This document shows, piece after piece, positions 38,982-50,329 of a stretch of 64,000 nt of DNA (position 1 is its first letter; each line of letters begins with the position of its first letter). The position numbers were made by a program, and so were the translations under genes. The notes beneath the pieces were generated by a model. That model worked only from the letters and a program-made list of their open reading frames with translations. It searched no databases and was not told the DNA's origin. This stretch comes from Calliopsis andreniformis (Eukaryota; Arthropoda; Insecta; Hymenoptera; Andrenidae), in assembly GCF_051401765.1 (NCBI RefSeq), contig NW_027480440.1, forward strand, positions 2,914,001 to 2,978,000. The letters run 5' to 3'.

Positions 38982-40960
38982 CAGTTTTCCATACTCAATC
39001 CCCATTCTTCAATCTTCAAATCTGAATCCACAAACATCAATTCTAATCACTCAACCATCAACACTCAGTCCTCAATCTTCAATCCTCAATCCTCAATCCT
39101 CAATTCTCAATCCTCAATCCTCAATCCTCGGACCCCAAACATCAATACTCAATCCTCAGTCCTCGTCCTCAATCCACAACCCTCAATCCTCAATCCTCAA
39201 TACTCAATCTTCAATCCTCAATCCTCAATACTGAATCTTTAATCCTCAATCCTCAATACTCAATCCTTAATCCTGATTCCTCAATCCTCAATCCTCAATC
39301 CTCATTCTTCAATCCTCAATACCCAATCCTCAATCATCAATCCTCAATCCTCAATCCTCAATCCTCAATCCTCAATTGTCAATCCTCAATCCTCAGTCCT
39401 CAGTCCTCAAACCACAATCCTCAACCCTCAGCCCTCACCCTCAATCCTCAATCCTCAATCCTCAGTCCTCCGTCCTCAAACGTCAATCCTCAGCCCTCAG
39501 CCCTCATCCTCCATCCTCAATCCTCAATCCTCAACCCTCAATCCTCAATCCTCAATCTTCAACACTCAATTCTGAATCTTTAATCCTCAATCGTCAATCC
39601 TCAATCCTTAATCCTGAATCCTCAATCCTCAATCCTCAATCCTCATTCTTCAATCCTCAATACCCAATCCTCAATCATCAATCCTCAATCCTCAATCCTC
39701 AATCCTCAATCCTCATTTGTCAATCCTCTATCCTCAGTCCTCAGTCCTCAAACCACAATCCTCAACCCTCAGCCCTCATCCTCAATCCTCAACCCTCAAT
39801 CCTCAGTCCTCCGTCCTCAAACCTCAATCCTCAGCCGTCAGACCTCATCCTCAATCCTCAATCCTCAATCCTCAATCCTCAACCTTCAATCCTCAATACT
39901 CAATCTTCAATCCTCAATCCTCAGTCCTCAAACCTCAATTCTGAATCCTGAATACTCAATCTTCAATCCTCAATCCTCAGCCCTCAATACTCTAGCATCA
40001 ATCTTCAATCCTCAATCCTCAATACTCAATCCTCAGTCCTCGTCCTCAATCCACAACCATCAATCCTCAATCCTCAATCTTCAATCATCAATTTTCAATC
40101 TTCAGTCCTCAATCCTCAATCCTCTATCCTCAATCCTCAATCCTCAATGTTCAATCCGCAATACCCAATCCTCAATCTTCAATACTCAATCCTCAATCCT
40201 CAACCCTCAATCCTCAATACTCAATCCTCAATCCTCAATCCTCAGCCCTCAATACTCTAGCATCAATCTTCAATCCTCAATCCTCAATCCTCAATCTTCA
40301 ATACCCAATCCTCAATCTTCAATCCTCAATCCTCAATGCTCAATTCTCAATCCTCAATCCTCAAACCTCAACCTTCAATCCTCAGTCCTCAATCTTCAAT
40401 CCTCAATACTCAATTTTCAATCCTCAATTCTCAGTCCTCAAACCTCAATTCTGAATCCTGAATACTCAATCTTCAATCCTGAATCCTCAATCCTCAATTC
40501 TCAATCCTCAATCCTCAATCCTCAGTCCTCAGTCCTCAATCCTCATTCTTCAATCCTCAATACCCAATCCTCAATCTGCAATCCACAATCCTCAATCCTC
40601 AATCCTCAATCCTCAATCCTCAACCGTCAGTCCCCGTCCTCAACCTTCAACCCTCAATCCTCAATGCTCAATCTTCAATCATCAATACTCAATCTTCAAT
40701 CCTCAATCCTCAATCCTCAATCCTTAATCCTCAATCCTCAAACTTCATTCCTCAATACTCAATACTCAATCCTCAATCCTCAATCTTCAATCCTCAATAC
40801 TCAATCTCCAATCCTCAATCCTCATTCTTCAATCCTCAGTACCCAATCCTCAATCTTCAATCCTCAATACTCAATATTCAGTCCTCAATCCTCAATCCTC
40901 GACCCTCAATCCTCAATCGTCAATCTCCAATCCTGAATACTCAATCTTCAATCCTCAACC
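38982..40960. repeat. Right copy of core-flanking direct repeat
   Basis: This segment is collinear with 11,755-13,420. It includes an internal duplication: the CTCAGTCCTCAGTCCTCAAA stretch occurs near 39,390 and again near 39,735, against once in the left copy near 12,284. The end (about 40,530-40,960) matches 10,665-11,100 at an offset of 29,850, including the CTTCATTCC tag missing from the left copy at 13.2 kb. Confidence 0.7.
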
Positions 40961-41150
40961 CTCAATCCTCAATCCTCAATCCTCAATCCTCATTCTTCAA
41001 TCCCCAATATCCAATCCTCAGTCTTCAATCCTCAATTCTCAATCCTCAATTCTCAATCCTCAATCCTCAGTCCTCAGTCCTCAACCCTCAATCCTCAAGC
41101 CTGAAGCCTCATCCTCAACCCTCAATCCTCAATACTCAATCTTCAATCCT

Positions 41151-43257
41151 CTGTCCCAGATCCTCAATCTTCAATTCTCAATCCTCAATCCTCAATCTTC
41201 AATCCTCAGGTCCAATCTTCAATCCTCAATCCTCAATCCTCAATCCTCAATCCTCAATCCTCATTCTTCAATCCTCAACACCCGATCCTCAATCTTCAAT
41301 CGTCAATCCTCAATCCTCAATTCTCAATCCTCAATCCTCAATCCTCAATCCTCAGACCTCAAACATCAATACTCAAACCTCAGTCCTCGTCCTCAACCCA
41401 CAACCCTCAATCCACGATCCTCAATCTTCAATCCTCAATACTCAATCTTCAATCCTCAATCCTCAACACTCAATACTCAATCGTCAATCTTATATCCTCG
41501 ATACTCAATCTTCAATACTCAATACTCAATCCTCAATCCTCAATGCTCATTCTTCAATCCTCAATACCTAATCCTCAATCTTCAATCCTCAATCCTCAAT
41601 CCTCAATTCTCAATCCTCAATCCTCAGTCCTCAGTTCTGAAACCTCAATCCTCAATCCTCAGACCGCATCCTCAATCCTCAATCCTCAATCCTCAATACT
41701 CAATCTTCAATCCTCAATCCTCAACACTCAATACTCAATCGTCAACCTTATATTCTCGATACTCAATCTTCAATACTCAATACTCAATCCTCAATCCTCA
41801 ATGCTCATTCTTCAATCCTCAATACCTAATCCTCAATCCTCAATCCTCAATCCTCAATCCTCAATCCTCATTCCTCAAACCTCAATCGTCAACCCTCAGT
41901 CCTCATCTTCAATTCTCAATTCTCAATCCTCAATCCTCAATCCTCAATCTTCAAACATCAATACTCAATATTCAATCCTCAATCCTCAATCCTCACTCCT
42001 CAATCCTCAATCCTCAATATTCAACACACAATCCTCAATCATCAATCCTCAATCCTCATTCTTCGATACTCAACACCCAATCCTCAATCTTCAATCCTCA
42101 ATACTCAATCCTCAATTCTCAATCCTCAATCCTCAATCCTCAGGCCTCAAACATCAATACTCAACCCTCAGTCCTGGTCCTCAATCCACAACCCTCAATC
42201 CTCGATCCTCAGTCCTCAAACCTCAATCCTGAATCCTCAATCCTGAATCCACAATGTTCAGCCCTCAGTCCTCAACAATCAGTTGTCAATCCTCAATCCA
42301 CAATAGAATATCCTCAATTCAGATGATTCAATGCTCAATACTCGACCTGCAATCTTCAAATCTCTATCCGCAAGCATCAATCCTCATCACTCAACCCTCA
42401 ACATTAAGTCCCGAATCCTGAATCTTCAATCCTCAACCCTCAATCCTCAATCCTCAATCCTCAACCTTCAATCCTCAATACTCAATATTCAGTCCTCAAT
42501 CCTCAATCATCGACCCTCAATCCTCAATCGTCAATCTCCAATCCTCGATCCTCAATCCTCAATTTTCAATCCTCAATCCTCAATCCTCAGACCTGAAACA
42601 TCAATACTCAACCCTCAGTCCTCGTCCTCAATCCACAACCCTCAATCCTCGATCCTCAATCTTCAATCCTCAATACTCAATCTTCAATCCTCAATCCTCA
42701 ATCCTCAATCCTCAATCCTCAATCGTCAATCCTCTATCCTCAATCCTCATTCTTCAATCCTCAATACCCAATCCTCAGTCCTCAATCTTCAATCCTCAAT
42801 ACTCAATCTTCAATCCTCAATCCTCAGTCCTTAATCCTTAATCCTCAATCCTCAAACTTCATTCCTCAATACTCAATACTCAATCCTCAACCCTCAATCT
42901 TCAATCCTCAATACTCAATCTCCAATCCTCAATCCTCATTCTTCAATCCTCAGTACCCAATCCTCAATCTTCAATCCTCAATACTCAGTATTCAGTCCTC
43001 AATCCTCAATCCTCGTCCCTCAATCCTCAATCGTCAATCTCCAATCCTGAATACTCAATCTTCAATCCTCAACCCTCAATCCTCAATCCTCAATCCTCAA
43101 TCCTCATTCTTCAATCCCCAATATCCAATCCTCAATCTTCAATCCTCAATCCTCAATTCTCAATCCTCAATCCTCAGTCCTCAGACCTCAACCCTCAATC
43201 CTCAAGCCTGAGGCCTCATCCTCAATCCTCAATCCTCAATACTCAATCTTCAATCCT
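41151..43257. repeat. Right transitional unit R1 (~2.1 kb)
   Basis: The unit is delimited by the CTGTCCCAG tags at 41,151 and 43,258. It contains TTATATCCTCG near 41,488 and a diverged TTATATTCTCG near 41,749, and the CAGTTGTC landmark variant near 42,280. It shares a GCTCATTCTTC tag with the next two units at about 2,101 and 2,984 bp spacing. It shares the CTGTCCCAG tag with left-flank L3 (8304). Confidence 0.65.
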
Positions 43258-46248
43258 CTGTCCCAGATCCTCAATCTTCAATTCTCAATCCTCAATCCTC
43301 AATCTTCAATCCTCAAGTCTCAATCTTCAATCCTCAATCCTCAATCCTCAATCCTCAATCCTCCATCCTCATTCTTCAATCCTCAACACCCAATCCTCAA
43401 TCTTCAATCGTCAATCCTCAATCGTCAATTCTCAATCCTCAATCCTCAATCCTCAGACCTCAAACATCAATACTCAAACCTCAGTCCTCGTCCTCAATCC
43501 ACAACCCTCAATCCACGATCCTCAATCTTCAATCCTCAATACTCAATCTTCAATCCTCAATCCTCAACACTCAATACTCAATCGTCAATCTTATATCCTC
43601 GATACTCAATCTTCAATACTCAATACTCAATCCTCAATCCTCAATGCTCATTCTTCAATCCTCAATACCTAATCCTCAATCTTCAATCCTCAATCCTCAA
43701 TCCTCAATTCTCAATCCTCAATCCTCAGTCCTCAGTTCTCAAACCTCAATCCTCAATGCTCAGACCGCATCCTCAATCCTCAATCCTCAATCCTCAATCT
43801 TCAATCCTCAATACTCAACCTTCAATCATCAATCCTCAACACTCAATACTCAATCGTCAATCTTATATTCTCGATACTCAATCTTCAATTCTCAATTCTC
43901 AATCCTCAATCCTCAATCCTCAATCTTCAAACATCAATACTCAATATTCAATCCTCAATCCTCAATCCTCAGTCCTCAATCCTCAATCCTCAATATTCAA
44001 CACACAATCCTCAATCATGATTCCTCAATTCTCAATACTCAGCAGTATATTCTGAATTCTCATGGTTCAATTCTCAATCCACAATATTCAGTAATCAAAT
44101 CTCAATCCTCAAACACCAACTCTCAACTCTCAATCCTCAACACTCAGTCCTCTCTCTTCAATCCTCCATCCTCAATCCTCAATCCTCAAGCGTCAATCCT
44201 CAATCCTCAATCCTCAATCCTCATTCCTCAATCTTCAACCCACAATCCTCAATCCTCAATCTTCAATCCTCAAGGCTCAATCTTCAATCCTCAATCCTCA
44301 ATCCTCAATCCTCAATCCTCATTCTTCAATCCACAATACCCAATCCTCAATCTTCAACCCTCGATCCTCAATCCTCAATTTTCAATCCTCAATCCTCAAT
44401 CCTCAGACCTGAAACATCAATACTCAACCCTCAGTCCTCGTCCTCAATCCACAACCCTCAATCCTCGATCCTCAATCTTCAATCCTCAATACTCAATCTT
44501 CAATCCTCAATCCTCAATCCTCAATCCTTAATCCTCAATTCTCAATCCTCAATCCTCAAACCTCAATCTTCAATCCTCAGTCCTCAATCTTCAATCCTCA
44601 ATACTCAATCTTCAATCCTCATTCTTCAATCCTCAGTACCCAATCCTCAATCTTCAATCCTCAATACTCAATCTTCAATCCTCAATCCTCAGCCCTCAAT
44701 ACTCTGGCATCAATCTTCAATCCTCAATCCTCAATCCTCAATCCTCAATCCTCATTCTTCAATCATCAATACCCAATCCTCAATCTTCAATCCTCAATCC
44801 TCAATGCTCAATTCTGAATCCTCAATCCTCAAACCTCAATCTTCAATCCTCAGTCCTCAATCTTCAATCCTCAATACTCAATCTTCAATCCTCAATCCTC
44901 AGTCCTCACACCTCAATTCTGAATCCTGAATACTCAATCTTCAATCCTCAATCCTCAATCTTCAATCCTCAACCCTCAATCCTTAATCATCAATCCTCAC
45001 ACTTCATTCCTCAATCCTCAATACTCAATCCTCAATCTTCAATCCTCAAACCTCAATCCTCAATCCTCAATCCTCATTCTTCAATCCTCAGTACCCAATC
45101 CTCAATCTTCAATCCTCAATACTCAATCCTCAATTCTCAAGCCTCAATCCTCAGTCCTCAGTCATCAAACCTCATTCCTCATTCTTCAATCCTCAATACT
45201 CAATCCTCAATCTTCAATCCTCAATCCTCAATGCTCAATTCTCAATCCTCAATCCTCAAACATCAATCTTCAATCCTCAGTCCTCAATCTTCAATCCTCA
45301 ATACTCAATCTTCAATCCTCAATCCTCAGTCCTCAAACCTCAATTCTGAATCCTGAATACTCAATCTTCAATCCTCAATCCTCAATCTTCAATACCCAAT
45401 CCTCAATCTTCAATCCTAAATCCTCAATGCTCAATTCTCAATCCTCAATCCTCAAACCTCAATCTTCAATCCTCAGTCCTCAATCTTCAATCCTCAATAC
45501 TCAATCTTCAATCCTCAATCCTCTGTCCTCAATCCTCAATTCTGAATCCTGAATACTCAATCTTCAATCCTCAATCCTCCATCCTCAATTCTCAATCCTC
45601 AATCCTCAATCGTCAGTCCTCAGTCCTCAAACCTCAATCCTCATTCTTCAATCCTCAATACCCAATCCTCAACCTGCAATCCTCAATCCTCAATCCTCAA
45701 TACTCAAACCTCAATCCTCAACCGTCAGTCCCCGTCCTCAACCCTCAACCCTCAATACTCAATGCTCAATCTTCAATCATCAATACTCAATCTTCAATCC
45801 TCAATCCTCTATCCTCAATCCTTAATCCTCAATCCTCAAACTTCATTCCTCAATCCTCAATACTCAATCCTCAATCCTCAATCTTCAATACTCAATACTC
45901 AATCTTCAATCCTCAATCCTCATTCTTCAATCCTCAGTACCCAATCCTCAATCTTCAACCCTCAATACTCAATATCCAGTCCTCAATCCTCAATCCTCGA
46001 CCCTCAATCCTCAATCGTCAATCTCCAATCCTGAATACTTAATCTTCAATCCTCAACCCTCAATCCTCAATCCTCAATCCTCAATCCTCATTCTTCAATC
46101 CCCAATATCTAATCCTCAATCTTCAATCCTCAATTCTCAATCCTCAATTCTCAATCCTCAATCCTCAGTCCTCAGTCCTCAACCCTCAATCCTCAAGCCT
46201 GAGGCCTCATCCTCAATCCTCAATCCTCAATACTCAATCTTCAATCCT
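43258..46248. repeat. Right transitional unit R2 (~3.0 kb)
   Basis: The unit is delimited by CTGTCCCAG tags at 43,258 and 46,249. The first part parallels R1, then about 0.9 kb of extra sequence follows. It carries the first right-hand CATGG-type landmark (near 44,047, with a TATATTCTGAATTC variant) and a decayed CTCTGGC form of the CTCTAGC tag near 44,702. The stretch from about 45,600 to 46,030 matches the 10.0-11.1 kb duplication. Confidence 0.65.
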
Positions 46249-46807
46249 CTGTCCCAGATCCTCAATCTTCAATTCTCAATCCTCAATCCTCAATCTTCAA
46301 TCCTCAAGTCTCAATCTTCAATCCTCAATCCTCAGTCCTCAATCCTCAATCCTCATTCTTCAATCCTCAATTCCCAATCCTCAATCTTCAATCGTCAATC
46401 CTCAATCCTCAATTCTCAATCCTCAATACTCAATCCTCAGACCTCAAACATCAATACTCTTACCTCAGTCCTCGTCCTCAATCCACAACACTCAATCCTC
46501 GATCCTCAACCTTCAATCCTCAATACTCAATCTTCAATCCTCAATCCACAACACTCAATACTCAATCGTCAATCTTATATCCTCGATACTCAATCTTCAA
46601 TACTCAATACTCAATCCTCAATCCTCAATGCTCATTCTTCAATCCTCAATATCTAATCCTCAATCTTCAATCCTCAATCCTCAATCCTCAATTCTCAATC
46701 CTCAATCCTCAGTCCTCAGTTCTCAAACCTCAATCCTCAACCCTCAGACCGCATCCTCAATCCTCAATCCTCAATCCTCAATCTTCAATCCCCAATACTC
46801 AATCATC
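46249..46807. repeat. Partial third right transitional unit R3
   Basis: The segment begins at the CTGTCCCAG tag and follows R2 for about 560 bp, including TTATATCCTCG near 46,575 and the GCTCATTCTTC tag near 46,630. It then breaks into the 3.52-kb duplication. Its end is set by where the match to 50,330 begins. Confidence 0.6.
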
Positions 46808-49190
46808 AATCCTCAATCCTCAATCCTCAATCTTCAATCCTCAAAAATCAATCTCCAATCCTAGATCCTCAATCCCCAATCCTCAGTCCTTAATCCTCAA
46901 TCTTCAACACACAACCCACAACCATCAATCCTCAATACTCAACCATCAATCCTCAATTCTCAATACTCAACAGAGTATCCTGAATTCTCATGGTTCAATA
47001 CTCAATCCACAATTTTCAATAATCAAATCTCAATCCTCAAACATCAATACTCAACACTCAATCCTCAACACTCAGTCCTGTCTCTTCAATACTCCATCCT
47101 CAATCCTCAATCCTCAATCGTCAATCCTCAATTTTCAATCCTCAACCCTCAATCCTCAGTCCTCAAACCTCACTCAAGAATCCTCAATCCTGAATCCTCA
47201 ATCTTCAGCCCTCAGTCCTCAACAATCAATTGTCAATCCTCAATCCTCATTAGAATATCCTCAATTCACTGTTTTCAATACTCAATCCCCATTCTTCAAT
47301 CTTCAAATCTCATTCCACAAACATCAATTCACATCACTCAGCCCTCAACACTCAGTCCTCAACCGTCAATACTCAATCCCCAATCCTCAATCTTCAATCC
47401 TCAATCCTCAATCCTCAACCCTCAATCCTCAATCCTCAGTCATCAATACTCAATCTTCAATACTCAATCCTCAATCCTCAATCCTCAATCCTCAATCCTC
47501 AATCCTCAATCCTCAATCCTCAATCCTCAATCCTCAATCCTCAATCCTCAATCTACAATCCTCAATACTCAATCTGGAATCCTCAATCCTCAGTCCTCAA
47601 TCCTCAATCCTCATTCTTCAATCCTTAATACCGAATCCTCAATCTTCAATCATCAATCCTCAATACTCAATCTTCAATCCTCAATCCTCAATCCTCAATC
47701 CTCAATCCTCAATCCTCAATATTCAACGCACAACCCTGAACCATCAATCCTCAATACTCAACCATCAATCCTCAGTTCTCAATACTCAATAGAATATCCT
47801 GAATTCTCATGGTTCAATACTCAATCCGCAATATTCAATAATCAAATCTCAATCCTCAAACATCAATTCTCGATACTCAATCCTCAACGCTCAGTCCTCT
47901 CTCTTCAATACTCAATCCTCAATCCTCAACTTTCATTCCTCAATACTCAATGTTCAATCCTCAATCCTCAATCCTCAAACTTCAATCCTCAATCCTCAGT
48001 CGTCAGACTTCAATCCTCAAAACTCAATCTTCAATCCTGAATCCTCCATCCTCAATCCTCAATCCTCATTCTTCAATCCTGAATACCCAATCATCAATCT
48101 TCAATCCTCAATCCTCAATCCTCAATTCTCAATCCTCAATCCTCAGTCCTCAGTCCTCAAACCACAATCCTCAACGCTCAGCCCTCATCCTCAATCCTCT
48201 ATCCTCAATCCTCAGTCCTCCGTCCTCAAACCTCAATCCTCAGACCTCAGACCTCATCCTCAATCCTCAATCCTCAATCCTCAATCCTCAACATTCAATC
48301 CTCAATACTAAATCTTCAATCCGCAATCCTCAGTCCTCAAACCTCAATTCTGAATCAGGAATACTCAATCTTCAATCCTGAATCCACAGTCCTGAATACT
48401 CTACCATCAATCTTCAATCCACAATCCCCAATGCTCAATCCTCAATCCTCATTCTTCGATCCTCAATACCCAATCCTCAATCTTCAATCCTCAATCCTCA
48501 ATGCTCAATTCTCAATCCTCAATCCTCAAACTCCAATCTTCAATCCTCAATACTCAATCTTCAATCCTCAATCCTCAATCCTCAGTCATCAATCCTCAAT
48601 CTTCAATTCTCAATCGTGAAACCTCAGTCCTCAATCCTCAATCCTCAATCCTCGTTCCTCAAACCTCAATCCTCAACCATCAGTCCTCATCCTCAATTCT
48701 CAATTCTCAATTCTCAATTCTCAATCCTCAATCCTCGATCCTCAATCCTCAATCTTCAATCCTCAATAATCAATCTCCAATCCTAGATCCTCAATCCCCA
48801 ATGCTCAATACTCAATCTTCAACCCTCAGCACTCAATACTCAATCCTCAACACTCAATCCTCAATCCTCAATCCTCAATCCTCAATCCTCAATCTACGAT
48901 CCTCAATACTCAATCTGCAATCCTCAATCCTCAGTCCTCAGTCCTCAATCCTCATCCTTCAATCCTCAATACCGAATCCTCAATCTTCAATCATCAATCC
49001 TCAATACTCAATCTTCAATCCTCAATCCTCAATTCTCAATCCTCGATGCTCAATCCTCAATCCTCAATCCTCAATCCTCAATCCACAATCCTCAATCCTC
49101 AATCTTCAATACACAATACCCAATCCTCAGTCTTCAATCCACGAACCTCAATCCTCAATCCTCAATCCTCAATCCTCAGTCCTCAAACCT
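46808..49190. repeat. 3.52-kb-spaced duplication, copy 1
   Basis: The segment is collinear with 50,330-52,622. The offset is exactly 3,522 at several anchors (CTAGATCC at 46,861 against 50,383; the perfect run at 47,464 against 50,986). It falls to about 3,425-3,432 after about 48.2 kb because of a ~90-bp length difference. It contains CATGG-type landmarks near 46,975 and 47,795, a CTGTTTTCAATAC landmark variant near 47,270, and a CTCTACC tag at 48,400. Confidence 0.78.
47464..47547. repeat. Perfect (TCAATCC)12 run, copy 1
   Basis: Twelve uninterrupted consensus heptamers, the longest pure run I found in the window. An identical-length run lies 3,522 bp downstream. Confidence 0.9.
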
Positions 49191-50329
49191 CAACCCTCAA
49201 TCCTCAATCCTCAATTCTCAATCCTCAATCCTCAATCCTCGGACCCCAAACATCAATACTGAATCGTCAGTCCTCGTCATCAATCCACAACCCTCAATCC
49301 TCAATCCTCAATCTTCAATCATCAATATTCAATATTCAGTCCTCAATCCTCAATCCTCAATCCTCAATCCTCAGTCCTCAATCTTCAGTCCTCAATACTC
49401 AATATTCAATCCTCAATCCTCAATCCTCAGTTCTCAATCCTCAATCCTCAGTCCTCAGTCCTCAAACCTCAATCCTCAAACCACAGCCCTCATCCTCAAT
49501 CCACAATCCTCAATCCTCAATCCTCAATCTTCAATCCTCAATACTCAGTCTTCAATCCTCAATTCTCTGTCCTCAAACCTCAATTCTGAATCCCCAATCC
49601 TGAATCCTCAATCTTCAGCCCTCAGTCCACAACAATCAGTTGTCAGTCCTCAATCCTCAATAGAATATCCTCAATTCACAGTTTTCAATACTCAATACTC
49701 AATCTGCAATCTTCAAATCTCTGTCCACAAGCATCAATTCTCGTCACTCAACCCTCAACACTCAGTACTCAATGTTCAATCCTCAATCCTCAATTCTCAA
49801 TCTTCAATCCTCAATACTGAATCCTCGATCCTCAATCCTCAATCCTCAATCCTCAATCCTCAATACTCTATCCTCAAACCTCAATCCTCATTCCCCAAAC
49901 CTCAATACTCAGCCCTCAGTCCTCATCCTCAATTCTCAATCCTGAATCCTCAATCCTCAATCCTCAATCATCAATACTCAATCTTCAATCCTCAATCCTC
50001 AATCCTCAATCCTCAATCCTCAATTCTCAATACTCAATAGAGTACCCTGAATTCTCATGGTCCAATACTCAATCCACAATTTTCAATAATCAAATCTCAA
50101 TCCCCAAACATCAATTCTCAGCACTCAATCCTCAACACTCAGTCCTCTCTCTTCAATACTCCATCCTCAATCCTCAATCCTCAATCCTCAATCCTCAATC
50201 CTCAGTCCTCAAACCGCGATCCTGAATCCTCAATCCTGCATCCTCAATCTTCAGCACTGAGTCCTACACAATCAGTTATCAATCCTCAATCCTCAATAGA
50301 ATGTCCTTAATTCACAATTTTCAATCCTC
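49191..50329. repeat. Heptamer spacer between the two 3.52-kb copies
   Basis: This is about 1.1 kb of the same heptamer sequence, not part of the duplication on either side. It holds one CAGTTGTC-type landmark (about 49,626-49,755) and one diverged CATGG-type landmark near 50,041 (ACCCTGAATTC). Nothing else is seen. Confidence 0.65.

Larger units (their letters stand above)
1..38982. repeat. ACAGTTTTCCATAC landmark family (9 copies)
   Basis: This conserved block of about 130 bp includes CTCAAAAATCAAC, GAATAGAATATCCTCAATT, ACAGTTTTCCATACTC, CTTCAAATCTGAATCC and ACAAACATCAA. The C of CAGTTTTCC lies at 1, 3095, 3710, 6084, 9024, 11755, 18013, 32764 and 38982. It is the clearest marker of left-flank units and of the D, E and F core units, and is absent beyond 39.1 kb in this form. 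Confidence 0.85.

Noticed and set aside
47219..47240. Short palindrome ACAATCAATTGT in the CAATTGTC landmark as a binding site
   Set aside because: The arms are 5 nt, it is not conserved (sister copies have ACAATCAGTTGT), and it is expected by chance in this composition.
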